Positions 1 through 7,634 of a stretch of 48,481 bases of DNA are shown piece by piece. Under the pieces are notes generated by a model. That model was not told the DNA's origin. It searched no databases and was given only the letters and a program-made list of their open reading frames with translations. Position 1 is the first letter of the stretch. Each line of letters opens with the position of its first letter. The position numbers and the translations under genes were made by a program. Origin of the DNA: a virus; IMG/VR virus record IMGVR_UViG_3300008459_000077, positions 1 through 48,481 of that record. The stretch is one strand, 5' to 3'.

Positions 1-49
1 TCATTTCCTCTTTTGCCTCTCGGATCGGTAGTAGGTTTTTTAATTTCAT
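1..49 (-). CDS. Start of a phage protein cut by the window edge (partial)
   Basis: An ATG at 49-47 opens a frame that stays open to the window edge. The 16 visible residues begin MKLKNLLPIREAKEEM. The start overlaps the stop of the upstream gene as ATGA, the usual junction in this genome, which supports it as a real start. The short charged amphipathic beginning resembles the N-termini of several other proteins in this window (those starting at 619, 3724, 30704, 38764 and 43892). Function cannot be judged from this fragment. Confidence 0.6.
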   Translation of the reverse strand, partial: MKLKNLLPIREAKEEM

Positions 50-309
50 AATACGATTACTTGAATTCTTTTTTCAATCATTAGTCTCGCTAATTCAGCC
101 AACTCAGTAACAAGATTTTCATCATACTCGTCATCGGTGCGTATTAATTCTGTATCTTTTAACATCTCAATTGTATCTGCAACCCATCCTTTAGAGATTA
201 CTTGTAGATCCATGTCTTGTGTTTGGTCATCAATGAGATTAAGTAATTCTGGACTTAGCTGCAGGTCCTTTTTCATCACTGCATTATATAGTTTTGGATT
301 TTTATTCAT
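46..309 (-). CDS. Small acidic hypothetical protein (87 aa)
   Basis: An 87-residue acidic protein that I do not recognise. It looks mostly helical, with a central acidic stretch (residues about 46-66, IEMLKDTELIRTDDEYDEN) and no membrane segment, cysteine motif or catalytic signature. The gene starts one base after the previous stop and ends in a 4-base ATGA overlap with the next gene, so it is probably co-translated with both. The coding-strand motif TATTTATA lies 13 nt upstream of the ATG, inside the end of the preceding gene. It is likely a small phage accessory protein; no function is assigned. Confidence 0.7.
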   Translation of the reverse strand: MNKNPKLYNAVMKKDLQLSPELLNLIDDQTQDMDLQVISKGWVADTIEMLKDTELIRTDDEYDENLVTELAELARLMIEKRIQVIVL

Positions 310-310
310 C

Positions 311-619
311 TTATATGTTTTTTATAAATATGTATGTTAATAGTTTACTTGCATCTAATCCATTTGGCATAAGCTTAAAAAATCCACATTCACCATACTT
401 ATTGTTTATTAAATTTGTTATTGGACTAATAACTTCATTTTCTCCAAATTTATTTATCATCTCAAAGAACCTAGATTGATCGTGTGGATACACTACTATA
501 TTACCATTGGGTTGTTGATAAAGATAGTAATGCATATCTATTTGTCTCACTTGAATCTTTAAAGGTCCTAGATTGACTAGCTGCTCTTGCTCTTTGAGTA
601 AACTCTTTAATTTTATCAT
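311..619 (-). CDS. Hypothetical protein with amphipathic N-terminal helix (102 aa)
   Basis: The frame is open from 676, but that would overlap the upstream gene by 56 nt. I choose the ATG at 619, one base after the upstream stop; the protein then begins MIKLKSLLKEQEQLV, a charged amphipathic helix of the kind that starts several other proteins here. The body (Y/H-rich middle, then MPNGLDASKLLTYIF near the end) matches no family I can name. No membrane segment or metal site is visible. The 3' end carries TATTTATA (323-330) just ahead of the next gene. It may be a virion-associated or accessory protein; that is a guess from the N-terminus only. Confidence 0.65.
   Translation of the reverse strand: MIKLKSLLKEQEQLVNLGPLKIQVRQIDMHYYLYQQPNGNIVVYPHDQSRFFEMINKFGENEVISPITNLINNKYGECGFFKLMPNGLDASKLLTYIFIKNI
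323..330 (-). promoter_or_regulatory. TATTTATA motif, 13 nt upstream of the gene starting at 309
   Basis: Coding-strand TATTTATA followed by A-rich sequence, inside the end of the upstream gene. One of a set of sites with similar placement (see findings). Whether it is a promoter is unproved. Confidence 0.4.
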
Positions 620-620
620 A

Positions 621-1052
621 TTACCATTTTCTGCAGGACCAATATCTTGCTTTGGTTTTTGGTCCAGGGTTGTCACATCTGTGCCTTGCTCTGAAGGACT
701 TCCTACGTTCAGGATTTGATTTCTTAATTCTCATATTAGGATCACCAAAGTTTACTTTTACAACATTGTCGCCTTTTTTAACATAAACTTTGAACTTCTT
801 AACATCCCCTCTTATTGGCTTGTTAAGCGGCACACTGCGTCCTTGGTATTCTGCCTCAAACAATCCCTCTTTTATATCCTCTAATAATGCAATAGCGCAA
901 TTTTCACATATAGTAACTTCTTCATCAGCGTTTATCTTCTTTGCAGCTGAAACTGCCTTATTATGCGCTTCAGATCCTTTACGTACAGGTTTCTCACCTC
1001 TTGCACGCTTAGCTCTTATATTATGCCACAATCCTTTAGATTCCTCGTTCAT
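621..1052 (-). CDS. Conserved marine-phage protein with basic N- and C-terminal motifs (143 aa)
   Basis: The protein has two basic ends. The start reads GLWHNIRAKRARGEKPVRKG (from about residue 6), a motif seen at the N-terminus of many small phage proteins (DUF5872-like, from memory). The C-terminus holds FRARHRCDNPGPKTKARYW with a final SCRKW, a tail I associate with conserved proteins of marine T4-like phages. Between them is a CENC pair (about residues 48-51) and a beta-rich segment. Cysteines in CENC, HRC and SCRKW could bind a metal, but this is not proved. Function is unknown; a nucleic-acid or capsid-associated role would fit its basic ends. Its 3' end abuts the next ATG. Confidence 0.8.
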   Translation of the reverse strand: MNEESKGLWHNIRAKRARGEKPVRKGSEAHNKAVSAAKKINADEEVTICENCAIALLEDIKEGLFEAEYQGRSVPLNKPIRGDVKKFKVYVKKGDNVVKVNFGDPNMRIKKSNPERRKSFRARHRCDNPGPKTKARYWSCRKW

Positions 1053-1542
1053 TTTCTACATTTAATAAGTCATCCTTTGCTTTTTGTACTAACGGCTTAG
1101 CTATCTCCTCAAATCTACTTCCTGCATTTCCTTGCCATGCCTCCACATCACCATCTTCGGTAACTAAATTCTGTGTATTATTGTCTTCTATAAATTCGTT
1201 TATGTAAACTTCTAGATCTGTAACAAACCCTTTTGCGTTTGCCAGCACTCTAGTTTTTTCATATTCTTCATACCTTCCTTGAACTCTTAATTCGTGTTCA
1301 AATTTAACTGTGCAGTCTAAGCAACAGTTATTAAATGTAAACATTTTTTGATCCATAGGCCTGCTTAGACTTTTGCCACATTTAGGGCAGCCCAGCGGCG
1401 TATTGATCTTCTTACGTATGCTATCAAACTTTGACAGTGTGCGCTTGATACCATTTTTAATAGTCCAAGTTTTACCTTTTTCTGTCCAAGTATCTCCTTC
1501 TTTATATTTCACCACTTTCTTCAGATTTTGTATGTAAACCAT
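1036..1542 (-). CDS. Putative zinc-binding conserved phage protein (168 aa)
   Basis: Two CxxC-type pairs (GCPKCGK, then NNCCLDC) about 20 residues apart suggest a zinc ribbon in the first half. The segment before it (DTWTEKGKTWTIKNGIKRT) and after it (KFEHELRVQGRYEEYEKT) is of a type found in conserved hypothetical proteins of T4-like marine phages. The longest frame begins with TTG at 1554. I use the first ATG at 1542, although GTG codons at 1515 and 1512 would reduce the overlap with the upstream gene and cannot be excluded. The acidic C-terminal third contains no recognisable motif. The biochemical role is unknown. Confidence 0.75.
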   Translation of the reverse strand: MVYIQNLKKVVKYKEGDTWTEKGKTWTIKNGIKRTLSKFDSIRKKINTPLGCPKCGKSLSRPMDQKMFTFNNCCLDCTVKFEHELRVQGRYEEYEKTRVLANAKGFVTDLEVYINEFIEDNNTQNLVTEDGDVEAWQGNAGSRFEEIAKPLVQKAKDDLLNVENERGI

Positions 1543-1843
1543 ATTTTTTAACAATGTATTCCATGTTTTTATTAAGTCTTGCTACTGCCTTTCTCATCTC
1601 ACGTTTCACTGCTAACTGAAACTTCTCCTTTTCAGCATCATCCGCAACTACCTTTGTGAAGTCTTTACCTCCAGTTGAGCTAATGCTTATTGTAAAATTG
1701 AGTTCAGGTTTTCCTGAATCTCCTACGCTATGAAATGTGTGGTCTAAGTGAAATGTTAAGTTGAGCAATGGTACTTCACCAACTGCTTCTTTTTTCTCCT
1801 TCAACAACGCATCACGCATTGCCATTATTTCTTTTAGTTTCAT
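1502..1843 (-). CDS. Hypothetical protein (113 aa)
   Basis: A 113-residue protein starting MKLKEIMAMRDALLKEKKEAV, a charged helix, followed by a beta-rich middle (LNLTFHLDHTFHS, LNFTISISST) and a helical C-terminus (about residues 70-100). I do not recognise a family. The start is an ATG three bases after the stop of the nucleotidyltransferase-ligase gene, which suggests coupled translation; the end overlaps the zinc-ribbon gene. No cysteine, membrane or catalytic motif is visible. Confidence 0.75.
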   Translation of the reverse strand: MKLKEIMAMRDALLKEKKEAVGEVPLLNLTFHLDHTFHSVGDSGKPELNFTISISSTGGKDFTKVVADDAEKEKFQLAVKREMRKAVARLNKNMEYIVKKYGLHTKSEESGEI

Positions 1844-1846
1844 ATT

Positions 1847-3724
1847 TTAAAATCTTAAATATCCTAATATTTGATTAATTGGTGCAAATGCTCCTGTAAG
1901 CTTGTATAGTTTACCATTGTAAGTGAACACAAGGCCTTCTGTTGGTACAATTGCTTCGTAGCCACCTAACTCTTTTAGTCTGTTTAATTCTCTTTTCAAA
2001 AAAGCTAGTGCCGTTTCGCTATCAGCATATCCTGGTGATGATGCTGCTTGTTTTATTTGTATTATTGCATCTTTCAAACTTTTTTTCATAGATGCGACTG
2101 ATTTGTCAGGATTTGCCGATACAAGATTCTCAATATTTTTTAAAACTCTTGCACCTAATTTAAGGAACAAGCTTTCTATTGGTCTTCCTGCAATTCCTTT
2201 TTGTGTTTTTAGTTCAGTTGCTTCAAATTGTCTTATCCAATTTTTAAAATCTTCACTCTCTACTTGTTGCAAGATAGCTTTAATTGATGTTGACTTATCA
2301 GTAAATGCCCATCTGTTTATTAATAGCTCCAAAACATTACCAGGTATTTTATATCGATAATTTTTAGCATTCTGCTTAATGTAATCTTTCCACCAATTGT
2401 AAAAATATAAAGACAACTTATCATCCTCTGATAAAGAGAACTTATCCTTAATAGCATTCAATTCACTCACAAACTCATCTCTTTTTGCTTGGTAATCCTG
2501 ATCTGGTTTTATTGTTGCTGGATCTGTTGTTCTTATTTGGTATGTTTTTTGATTTTCAGCTTTTTGTGTTTCAATTGCTGCTTGTAGTCTTTTTACTGGT
2601 TCTTGGTCTTCTGCAACAACGTTACCATTCTCATCGTATGTTTTTACGTGATGTAATCTAAGTTGTGCAGCTCCATATGGTATAACATTAGCTGTTCCTG
2701 GATAAAGTATCTCTAAAGAGATAAACTTTTTTCCATTATCAAATATTTCTTCCTTTTCTTGTGGTGTTAATTTACGCACAGCAGCTTCTAGATCATTCAT
2801 TGCTTCAACAAAGGCTACTTGTATTTCACCTCTATTGCTAAACTGCTTTTTCATTTGCTCTATGCTAAGAGAGTTCTCACCATAGTTTTTTATTTGTCCT
2901 TTATTTCTTGCAGCTACAACTTGACCATTTTTATAGGAAACCATTAGATTTTGACCATCAAGTTTTTCCTGTGCTAAATTTAACTTTCCTGATAGAGATG
3001 CATCTATCATATTCTTGACGTCTTTAAATGATAAATTGACATCTTCATAAGGATGAGCTAAGTGACCTGCTGCTCCTCCTTCATTTATTAACTCTACTGA
3101 TTCGGTAACAGATTTTGTTAGTATCTGATATATTTTTGCAATTACGTCTTTTGGTACATCAGGATAATTACTTGCAAAGTTTTTTAAATTCTTAGTTTTT
3201 AAATCTGATCTAAGAACTGAAGCGCTTATTCCTTTATTGTTTTGTGAATCCGATCTTCCTTTATAAAGAGATGGTTTTGTGTCTACCGGTAATTCCTGCA
3301 CAACGACACCAGATCTTGCGTATTTACCATCTTGGTTGTGATCTTGTACAAATTTCTGAACACGACCATAATCCTCTCCTTTTTGACTTGATGCTAATGC
3401 ATAAGTTCCTTTTGGTGCAGTTTCTATATATTTGTATGCTGCTGTTAGTGGTGATTCAACTTCTGTTGGTTTAATTTCAACATTAGGAACGTCCTTTAAT
3501 AACAATTTCCATATCTTTATAGACTGATCTCTTGTTATATTGTTTCTTGGTGATGGACCTATTAATATTACAATTTTGGATACCTGTGGTAATCCATAAT
3601 AAGCCATAGCCAGTTCCAAGTGTCCTGCATGTGGTGGTTTAAATCCACCAGGTAGTAAGACAGTAACACCTTTGGCCTCCTCTTGAATTAAGGATTCTAT
3701 TAAGTATTTAGCTAAACTATTCAT
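1847..3724 (-). CDS. Fusion of cytidylyltransferase-like nucleotidyltransferase and polynucleotide ligase-like domains (625 aa)
   Basis: Residues 20-200 look like an HxGH-type nucleotidyltransferase: GGFKPPHAGH (26-35) carries the signature, and a later ISASVLR (about 166-172) matches the ISxTxxR-type motif. Residues 215-625 look like a covalent nucleotidyltransferase of the DNA/RNA ligase superfamily: EKLDGQN with candidate nucleotidylated Lys254 (KxDG, motif I), FISLEI at 334-339 (motif III), EGLVF at 596-600 (motif IV) and YKLTG at 607-611 (motif V). Motif positions are unusually far apart because of a helical insert at about 370-560. I recall similar proteins as uncharacterised ORFs of marine T4-like phages. 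A role in NAD or nucleic-acid end repair is inference. The N-terminus (LAKYLIESLIQEEAK) is the amphipathic helix shared with other proteins here. Confidence 0.8.
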   Translation of the reverse strand: MNSLAKYLIESLIQEEAKGVTVLLPGGFKPPHAGHLELAMAYYGLPQVSKIVILIGPSPRNNITRDQSIKIWKLLLKDVPNVEIKPTEVESPLTAAYKYIETAPKGTYALASSQKGEDYGRVQKFVQDHNQDGKYARSGVVVQELPVDTKPSLYKGRSDSQNNKGISASVLRSDLKTKNLKNFASNYPDVPKDVIAKIYQILTKSVTESVELINEGGAAGHLAHPYEDVNLSFKDVKNMIDASLSGKLNLAQEKLDGQNLMVSYKNGQVVAARNKGQIKNYGENSLSIEQMKKQFSNRGEIQVAFVEAMNDLEAAVRKLTPQEKEEIFDNGKKFISLEILYPGTANVIPYGAAQLRLHHVKTYDENGNVVAEDQEPVKRLQAAIETQKAENQKTYQIRTTDPATIKPDQDYQAKRDEFVSELNAIKDKFSLSEDDKLSLYFYNWWKDYIKQNAKNYRYKIPGNVLELLINRWAFTDKSTSIKAILQQVESEDFKNWIRQFEATELKTQKGIAGRPIESLFLKLGARVLKNIENLVSANPDKSVASMKKSLKDAIIQIKQAASSPGYADSETALAFLKRELNRLKELGGYEAIVPTEGLVFTYNGKLYKLTGAFAPINQILGYLRF

Positions 3725-4232
3725 TACTAATAAATATCATTTGTTTTAGATTGACTACCTCTTTTTCAAGCATTTCAATCTTTTGTTGTAGTACTCTTAT
3801 TGTTTTTGTTAAATACCCTAAATCTGCGTTTGGTTCTTTAAAAATAACATCTTCTAAAACCGCTTTTCCATCAACAAATAATTTATAGTCGCTGTGGTGA
3901 TGCTCTTCTGGTGAGTGTCCTATGTATATTTTTTCAACGTTTCTTAGAGGTATTAATTCTCGTTTTTCTACTTGCTTTGTTAAAGGATTATATGCAAGGT
4001 ATTTTGTAAAAAGAAAGATTCTATCCTCTTTCATTTGCTTATCAGTTTGTGGTAAACCAATTCGCATAGTAAATGGGTTGTTATGTGACTTATCAACTAT
4101 TTCTTTAAAAGTTTCACCTCTCCAACCTTGATATATATTTTTTAATTTTATTCTACCAAGAAAGGATGGACCACCCATACTCTCAACTGCTGGGAAGATT
4201 AATTTTGGTTTTTTTATGTTGTTAGATATCAT
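3717..4232 (-). CDS. Putative structural protein with C-terminal coiled coil (171 aa)
   Basis: The protein overlaps the giant fibre gene upstream by 4 nt (ATGA) and the nucleotidyltransferase-ligase gene downstream by 8 nt. The C-terminal 35 residues (LQQKIEMLEKEVVNLKQ) form a clear heptad coiled coil, preceded by a beta-rich segment (KLFVDGKAVLEDVIFK) of the kind found before trimeric coils in phage fibre or chaperone proteins. The rest matches no family I can name. It may be a fibre-attached trimeric protein or assembly chaperone; that is inferred from position and the coil. Confidence 0.7.
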   Translation of the reverse strand: MISNNIKKPKLIFPAVESMGGPSFLGRIKLKNIYQGWRGETFKEIVDKSHNNPFTMRIGLPQTDKQMKEDRIFLFTKYLAYNPLTKQVEKRELIPLRNVEKIYIGHSPEEHHHSDYKLFVDGKAVLEDVIFKEPNADLGYLTKTIRVLQQKIEMLEKEVVNLKQMIFISNE

Positions 4233-7200
4233 CCTTGAATACCTGTTTGATTAATTGGAGATGCATTATTCCAAGTACCTCTTTTTGGCCTTTCGGTAAA
4301 GGTCTCGCTAAAGTTAGTTGGTTTAATAAAGTTTGGATCTGTAGTTACACCAATTTTGCACCACTCAATATCTGATATCATACCTCCCCACAAAGGTGCA
4401 TTTGCTGGAATATCGGCACTAATGTGTCTTAAATTGTAAAAACCACTATTAACCTCATCTGATGTTATCTCTATACCACTTGCATCAAATGTCAATTGAG
4501 CTCTGTCACCATACTGCACTAATATAAGATCATATGTATCTATAAATGCACCTGACCCTGAGTCGTAGTAGCGTAAAGTCGGTGTTGTACTGTATCCATT
4601 ACCTATAGTAACAATATTATTATCTGGTGGATAAAAACCTGAAGTACCCTTTTGCCATCTAGAACCAGTTAGAAGTGGTGTTGATACATCGTGTATGTAA
4701 ACCATTAATTTTGCTCCATCAATTGGTGAATATCTATTATTTACATCAACTGCTAGTGCCCAATCTAAGACTTCAGTTGTATTAAAATACCCAAAATCAT
4801 CTGGAAATCCTGATATACTGTTCACTGTTAATGATGGACTTGATCTTTGATATTGTGGCCATCTCTTTAAGTTAAACCTGACATTATATATACCACCATT
4901 TTCATTAAAACCATAGTAGTACTCCTCATTGTTTGTTGGGTAGTACAATCTAGTTTTTTTCAAATAGGTATTCCACTCTGTTGTTCGACTAGTGTTTTGC
5001 TGAACATAGAAACTACTACTGTATGTTGGTATTGCTTGTGCTATATCTATTGGTGATATAAGCACACCATTACTTTTCCAAAATAATTGGTTATCATCAC
5101 CTATGGAATATACTCCAGCTGATGATGCACTATACATTTGTGGAAATGGGCTTGTGCCTGGCATAGCTTGATCGTACACGGGCATTATTGGATCAAATTT
5201 TCTCCACAAAGTATTAATTGTATTTGACGATGTGTGCCAAGCTAGATTTGCAGATGAATATGTGCTGCCTACACCAAAGTTTATAACATTCCAATAAAAT
5301 CCATTAAATGTATTTAAACTATAAGTTGGCCAAAAATATAAATTGGTTGGTGACTCTACGTTGTAGGTTTCATTGTATAATTTTGGATCACTCGTTACAT
5401 CAACTCCTACAGTTGTGTTGGTTGTACCATTAGTTAAGACTTCATAGTATAATGGACAATGGTCATTAAAACGAGATGCTTCGGCTGAACAGAATCCTGG
5501 TACCTCTGTTATTAAATTTAATTGTACGTTAGGTATATATGTTGTGTATTCTGATTGCTTTCCTTGACAATCAAAGTATTCAATTTTTAAATCTATTGAC
5601 TGGGTCAATGATGCGTCATCATCTTGCAAAATCCACATGCTATCGGGTGGTGCTGCTGCAAATTGTAGTATGCTAGGTGTAAAACCAACTAGATCCAATG
5701 GTGTGATGCTTATCGATGATATGTAAGCGTTTTTATCTACTGCACTGTCTGTGTTAAGATACAATACCGGTCTACCAAATCCATCTGAATCGGCAAAAAA
5801 ATCAAAAGTTACATTATCATATGATTTTGCTGTACTTCCGTTTAAATTTGATATTTTTCCAATAAACTTACCAAACTTGTTATAATACTGTGGTATTAGT
5901 GGATCATCGTTTCTTGTTTCGTTAAATGCTTTTGGACCTTGTAGACCCAAAGCATTATCTTGCAACGGTGTACTACTCATATAGACTTCTAGCTCACATC
6001 CCGCGTCTAATGTGCAGTAAAAGGATAGTGAGAAGGGTTGATCTGGTATGTATGTTTGATAATACCTGCTCATAATACCTTTTCTTAGATCTGCTTTACT
6101 TGTAATTTGTAATGCGTTTGCTTGTGGATAAGAGCTTGTAGTATTGTAATTGTATTGATACAATATGCCATCACCTTCTATACCAAAGCCTCGCCAATAA
6201 TCTATCGCAATGCTAGCATCTGTAAATTCTCCATACACAAAAGCATCACTTTTATTTTTTGCATATACGGCTTGGTTTGGTTTGTCTGAATCTATTAAAT
6301 ACTCAGGAGGTAGTACAATGTGATCATTTAACTGTTGGTATTCTGTGTTACTTCCCGCTTGCTTTAAGTACGTTTTAATGCGGTATACGTCTCCAGCAAT
6401 TGGTTGAAAATCGCTAAAAGTAAATTGTATAAAAGATGAACTTAAATTTTGAGATCTTATTTCCTCTAACGAAGATGTTGGATAAATAAACGAACCAGTT
6501 ATACCACTAACTCTTTTAAAAGTTTGTTGATATATTAACGGGTTTATTGTGTTCATAGTATCTGATAATGTCAGACTAGGTGCTTGATCTAGTAATGCAT
6601 ACTTGTCATTTAACACATATACAATCTTAGATGTGTATGCGTTTAGTTGATCCATTAAAGATCCTGTTACTTGTAAGTTACTTGAAGTGTATGGCGGTTC
6701 AAACTGTAAGCTGCTTGTGTATGCACCATCTGTGGATTGATGCTCAAAGGAGAATATGGAACCTTCCATGTCTTTTGATAACCTACTCTGTGGATCATAT
6801 AATATTGTATTATATCTTGAATATTCAGAGTATATGAATCCGTTAACAACGTCGTTATTGTACTTCCTAATATTTGTTTGTACTGTATTTGTTGTTAAGG
6901 AATCTCCATAATAGTTATATAGATTGTCTTTGCTAGCTGCGTCGAGAATGTCATCAGATGTGTTTTCTACAAAATCTATGTCTGAGGCGTCGGATGTTGT
7001 TATTGTTAAACCACTATAGCTTTGTGTTGTTAATCTGCTTGCTAGAGCGTATGTACCTAAGTTAAATTTGTATGGTACCAAAACCTGCGCTATGCTAACT
7101 GTTGGTGCTTGTTGAAATATAATATCTGTTGTATTTCTTTCTGTTGATCTTATATCAATAAGTGTTGACCATTTTAAATTTATATACTTCTTTTGTTCAA

Positions 7201-7606
7201 ATGTCAAAGGTTGTCCACTCAGATCATTGTTTGCTGTGCCAACAAAGGTCAAACTTCCTACACCCTGCTTTGTAATATCATAGACATATATAATTGCATA
7301 AAAGAAATCAAATCGGTCTTTGTAGCCAGTAAATTCAGTGAATAGTGGATTACCTTCTGCATCTAAAACCTCGAGATCAATATCTGTAAAGTCCTTGAGG
7401 TACAATCCATTCGCAGCAAATTTTACTATATTTTTTCCAGCTGTAAGTGTTTGTGGTATCTCAGTGAATCGAAAATAATAAGGAGAGTTCACCGAATTAT
7501 CCGTTATTAGATAAGGTGTGTTTATATAATCCCTCTTTTGCTTTGTTTTGTACGCAGTTTCAAGTTCTTGATTTGCTCCGTACCTGTTTACTAGTGCTCT
7601 AGCCAT
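4229..7606 (-). CDS. Giant tail fibre/adhesin-like structural protein (1125 aa)
   Basis: A very long, beta-rich, Ser/Thr/Tyr/Asn-rich protein without signal peptide or catalytic motif, typical of phage tail fibre or baseplate-attached adhesin proteins. It begins MARALVNRYG, the same opening as the 1207-residue tail protein at 16779-20402 (MARALVNK), and the ARALVN motif recurs inside the repeat protein at 15760-16776. This points to a shared attachment or assembly signal. Scattered segments resemble carbohydrate-binding beta-sandwiches (for example about residues 470-640), but I cannot assign a named domain. The start follows an A/T-rich leader with AATAAATA on the plus strand (7625-7632), 18 nt before the ATG. 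It probably contacts the host surface. Confidence 0.75.
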   Translation of the reverse strand: MARALVNRYGANQELETAYKTKQKRDYINTPYLITDNSVNSPYYFRFTEIPQTLTAGKNIVKFAANGLYLKDFTDIDLEVLDAEGNPLFTEFTGYKDRFDFFYAIIYVYDITKQGVGSLTFVGTANNDLSGQPLTFEQKKYINLKWSTLIDIRSTERNTTDIIFQQAPTVSIAQVLVPYKFNLGTYALASRLTTQSYSGLTITTSDASDIDFVENTSDDILDAASKDNLYNYYGDSLTTNTVQTNIRKYNNDVVNGFIYSEYSRYNTILYDPQSRLSKDMEGSIFSFEHQSTDGAYTSSLQFEPPYTSSNLQVTGSLMDQLNAYTSKIVYVLNDKYALLDQAPSLTLSDTMNTINPLIYQQTFKRVSGITGSFIYPTSSLEEIRSQNLSSSFIQFTFSDFQPIAGDVYRIKTYLKQAGSNTEYQQLNDHIVLPPEYLIDSDKPNQAVYAKNKSDAFVYGEFTDASIAIDYWRGFGIEGDGILYQYNYNTTSSYPQANALQITSKADLRKGIMSRYYQTYIPDQPFSLSFYCTLDAGCELEVYMSSTPLQDNALGLQGPKAFNETRNDDPLIPQYYNKFGKFIGKISNLNGSTAKSYDNVTFDFFADSDGFGRPVLYLNTDSAVDKNAYISSISITPLDLVGFTPSILQFAAAPPDSMWILQDDDASLTQSIDLKIEYFDCQGKQSEYTTYIPNVQLNLITEVPGFCSAEASRFNDHCPLYYEVLTNGTTNTTVGVDVTSDPKLYNETYNVESPTNLYFWPTYSLNTFNGFYWNVINFGVGSTYSSANLAWHTSSNTINTLWRKFDPIMPVYDQAMPGTSPFPQMYSASSAGVYSIGDDNQLFWKSNGVLISPIDIAQAIPTYSSSFYVQQNTSRTTEWNTYLKKTRLYYPTNNEEYYYGFNENGGIYNVRFNLKRWPQYQRSSPSLTVNSISGFPDDFGYFNTTEVLDWALAVDVNNRYSPIDGAKLMVYIHDVSTPLLTGSRWQKGTSGFYPPDNNIVTIGNGYSTTPTLRYYDSGSGAFIDTYDLILVQYGDRAQLTFDASGIEITSDEVNSGFYNLRHISADIPANAPLWGGMISDIEWCKIGVTTDPNFIKPTNFSETFTERPKRGTWNNASPINQTGIQG

Positions 7607-7634
7607 TTAAAATTGTAGCTTTACAATAAATATC

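Noticed and set aside
311-676. Longer version of the 102-residue protein starting at 676
   Set aside because: It would overlap the upstream gene by 56 nt; the ATG at 619 sits right after the upstream stop and gives a typical N-terminus.
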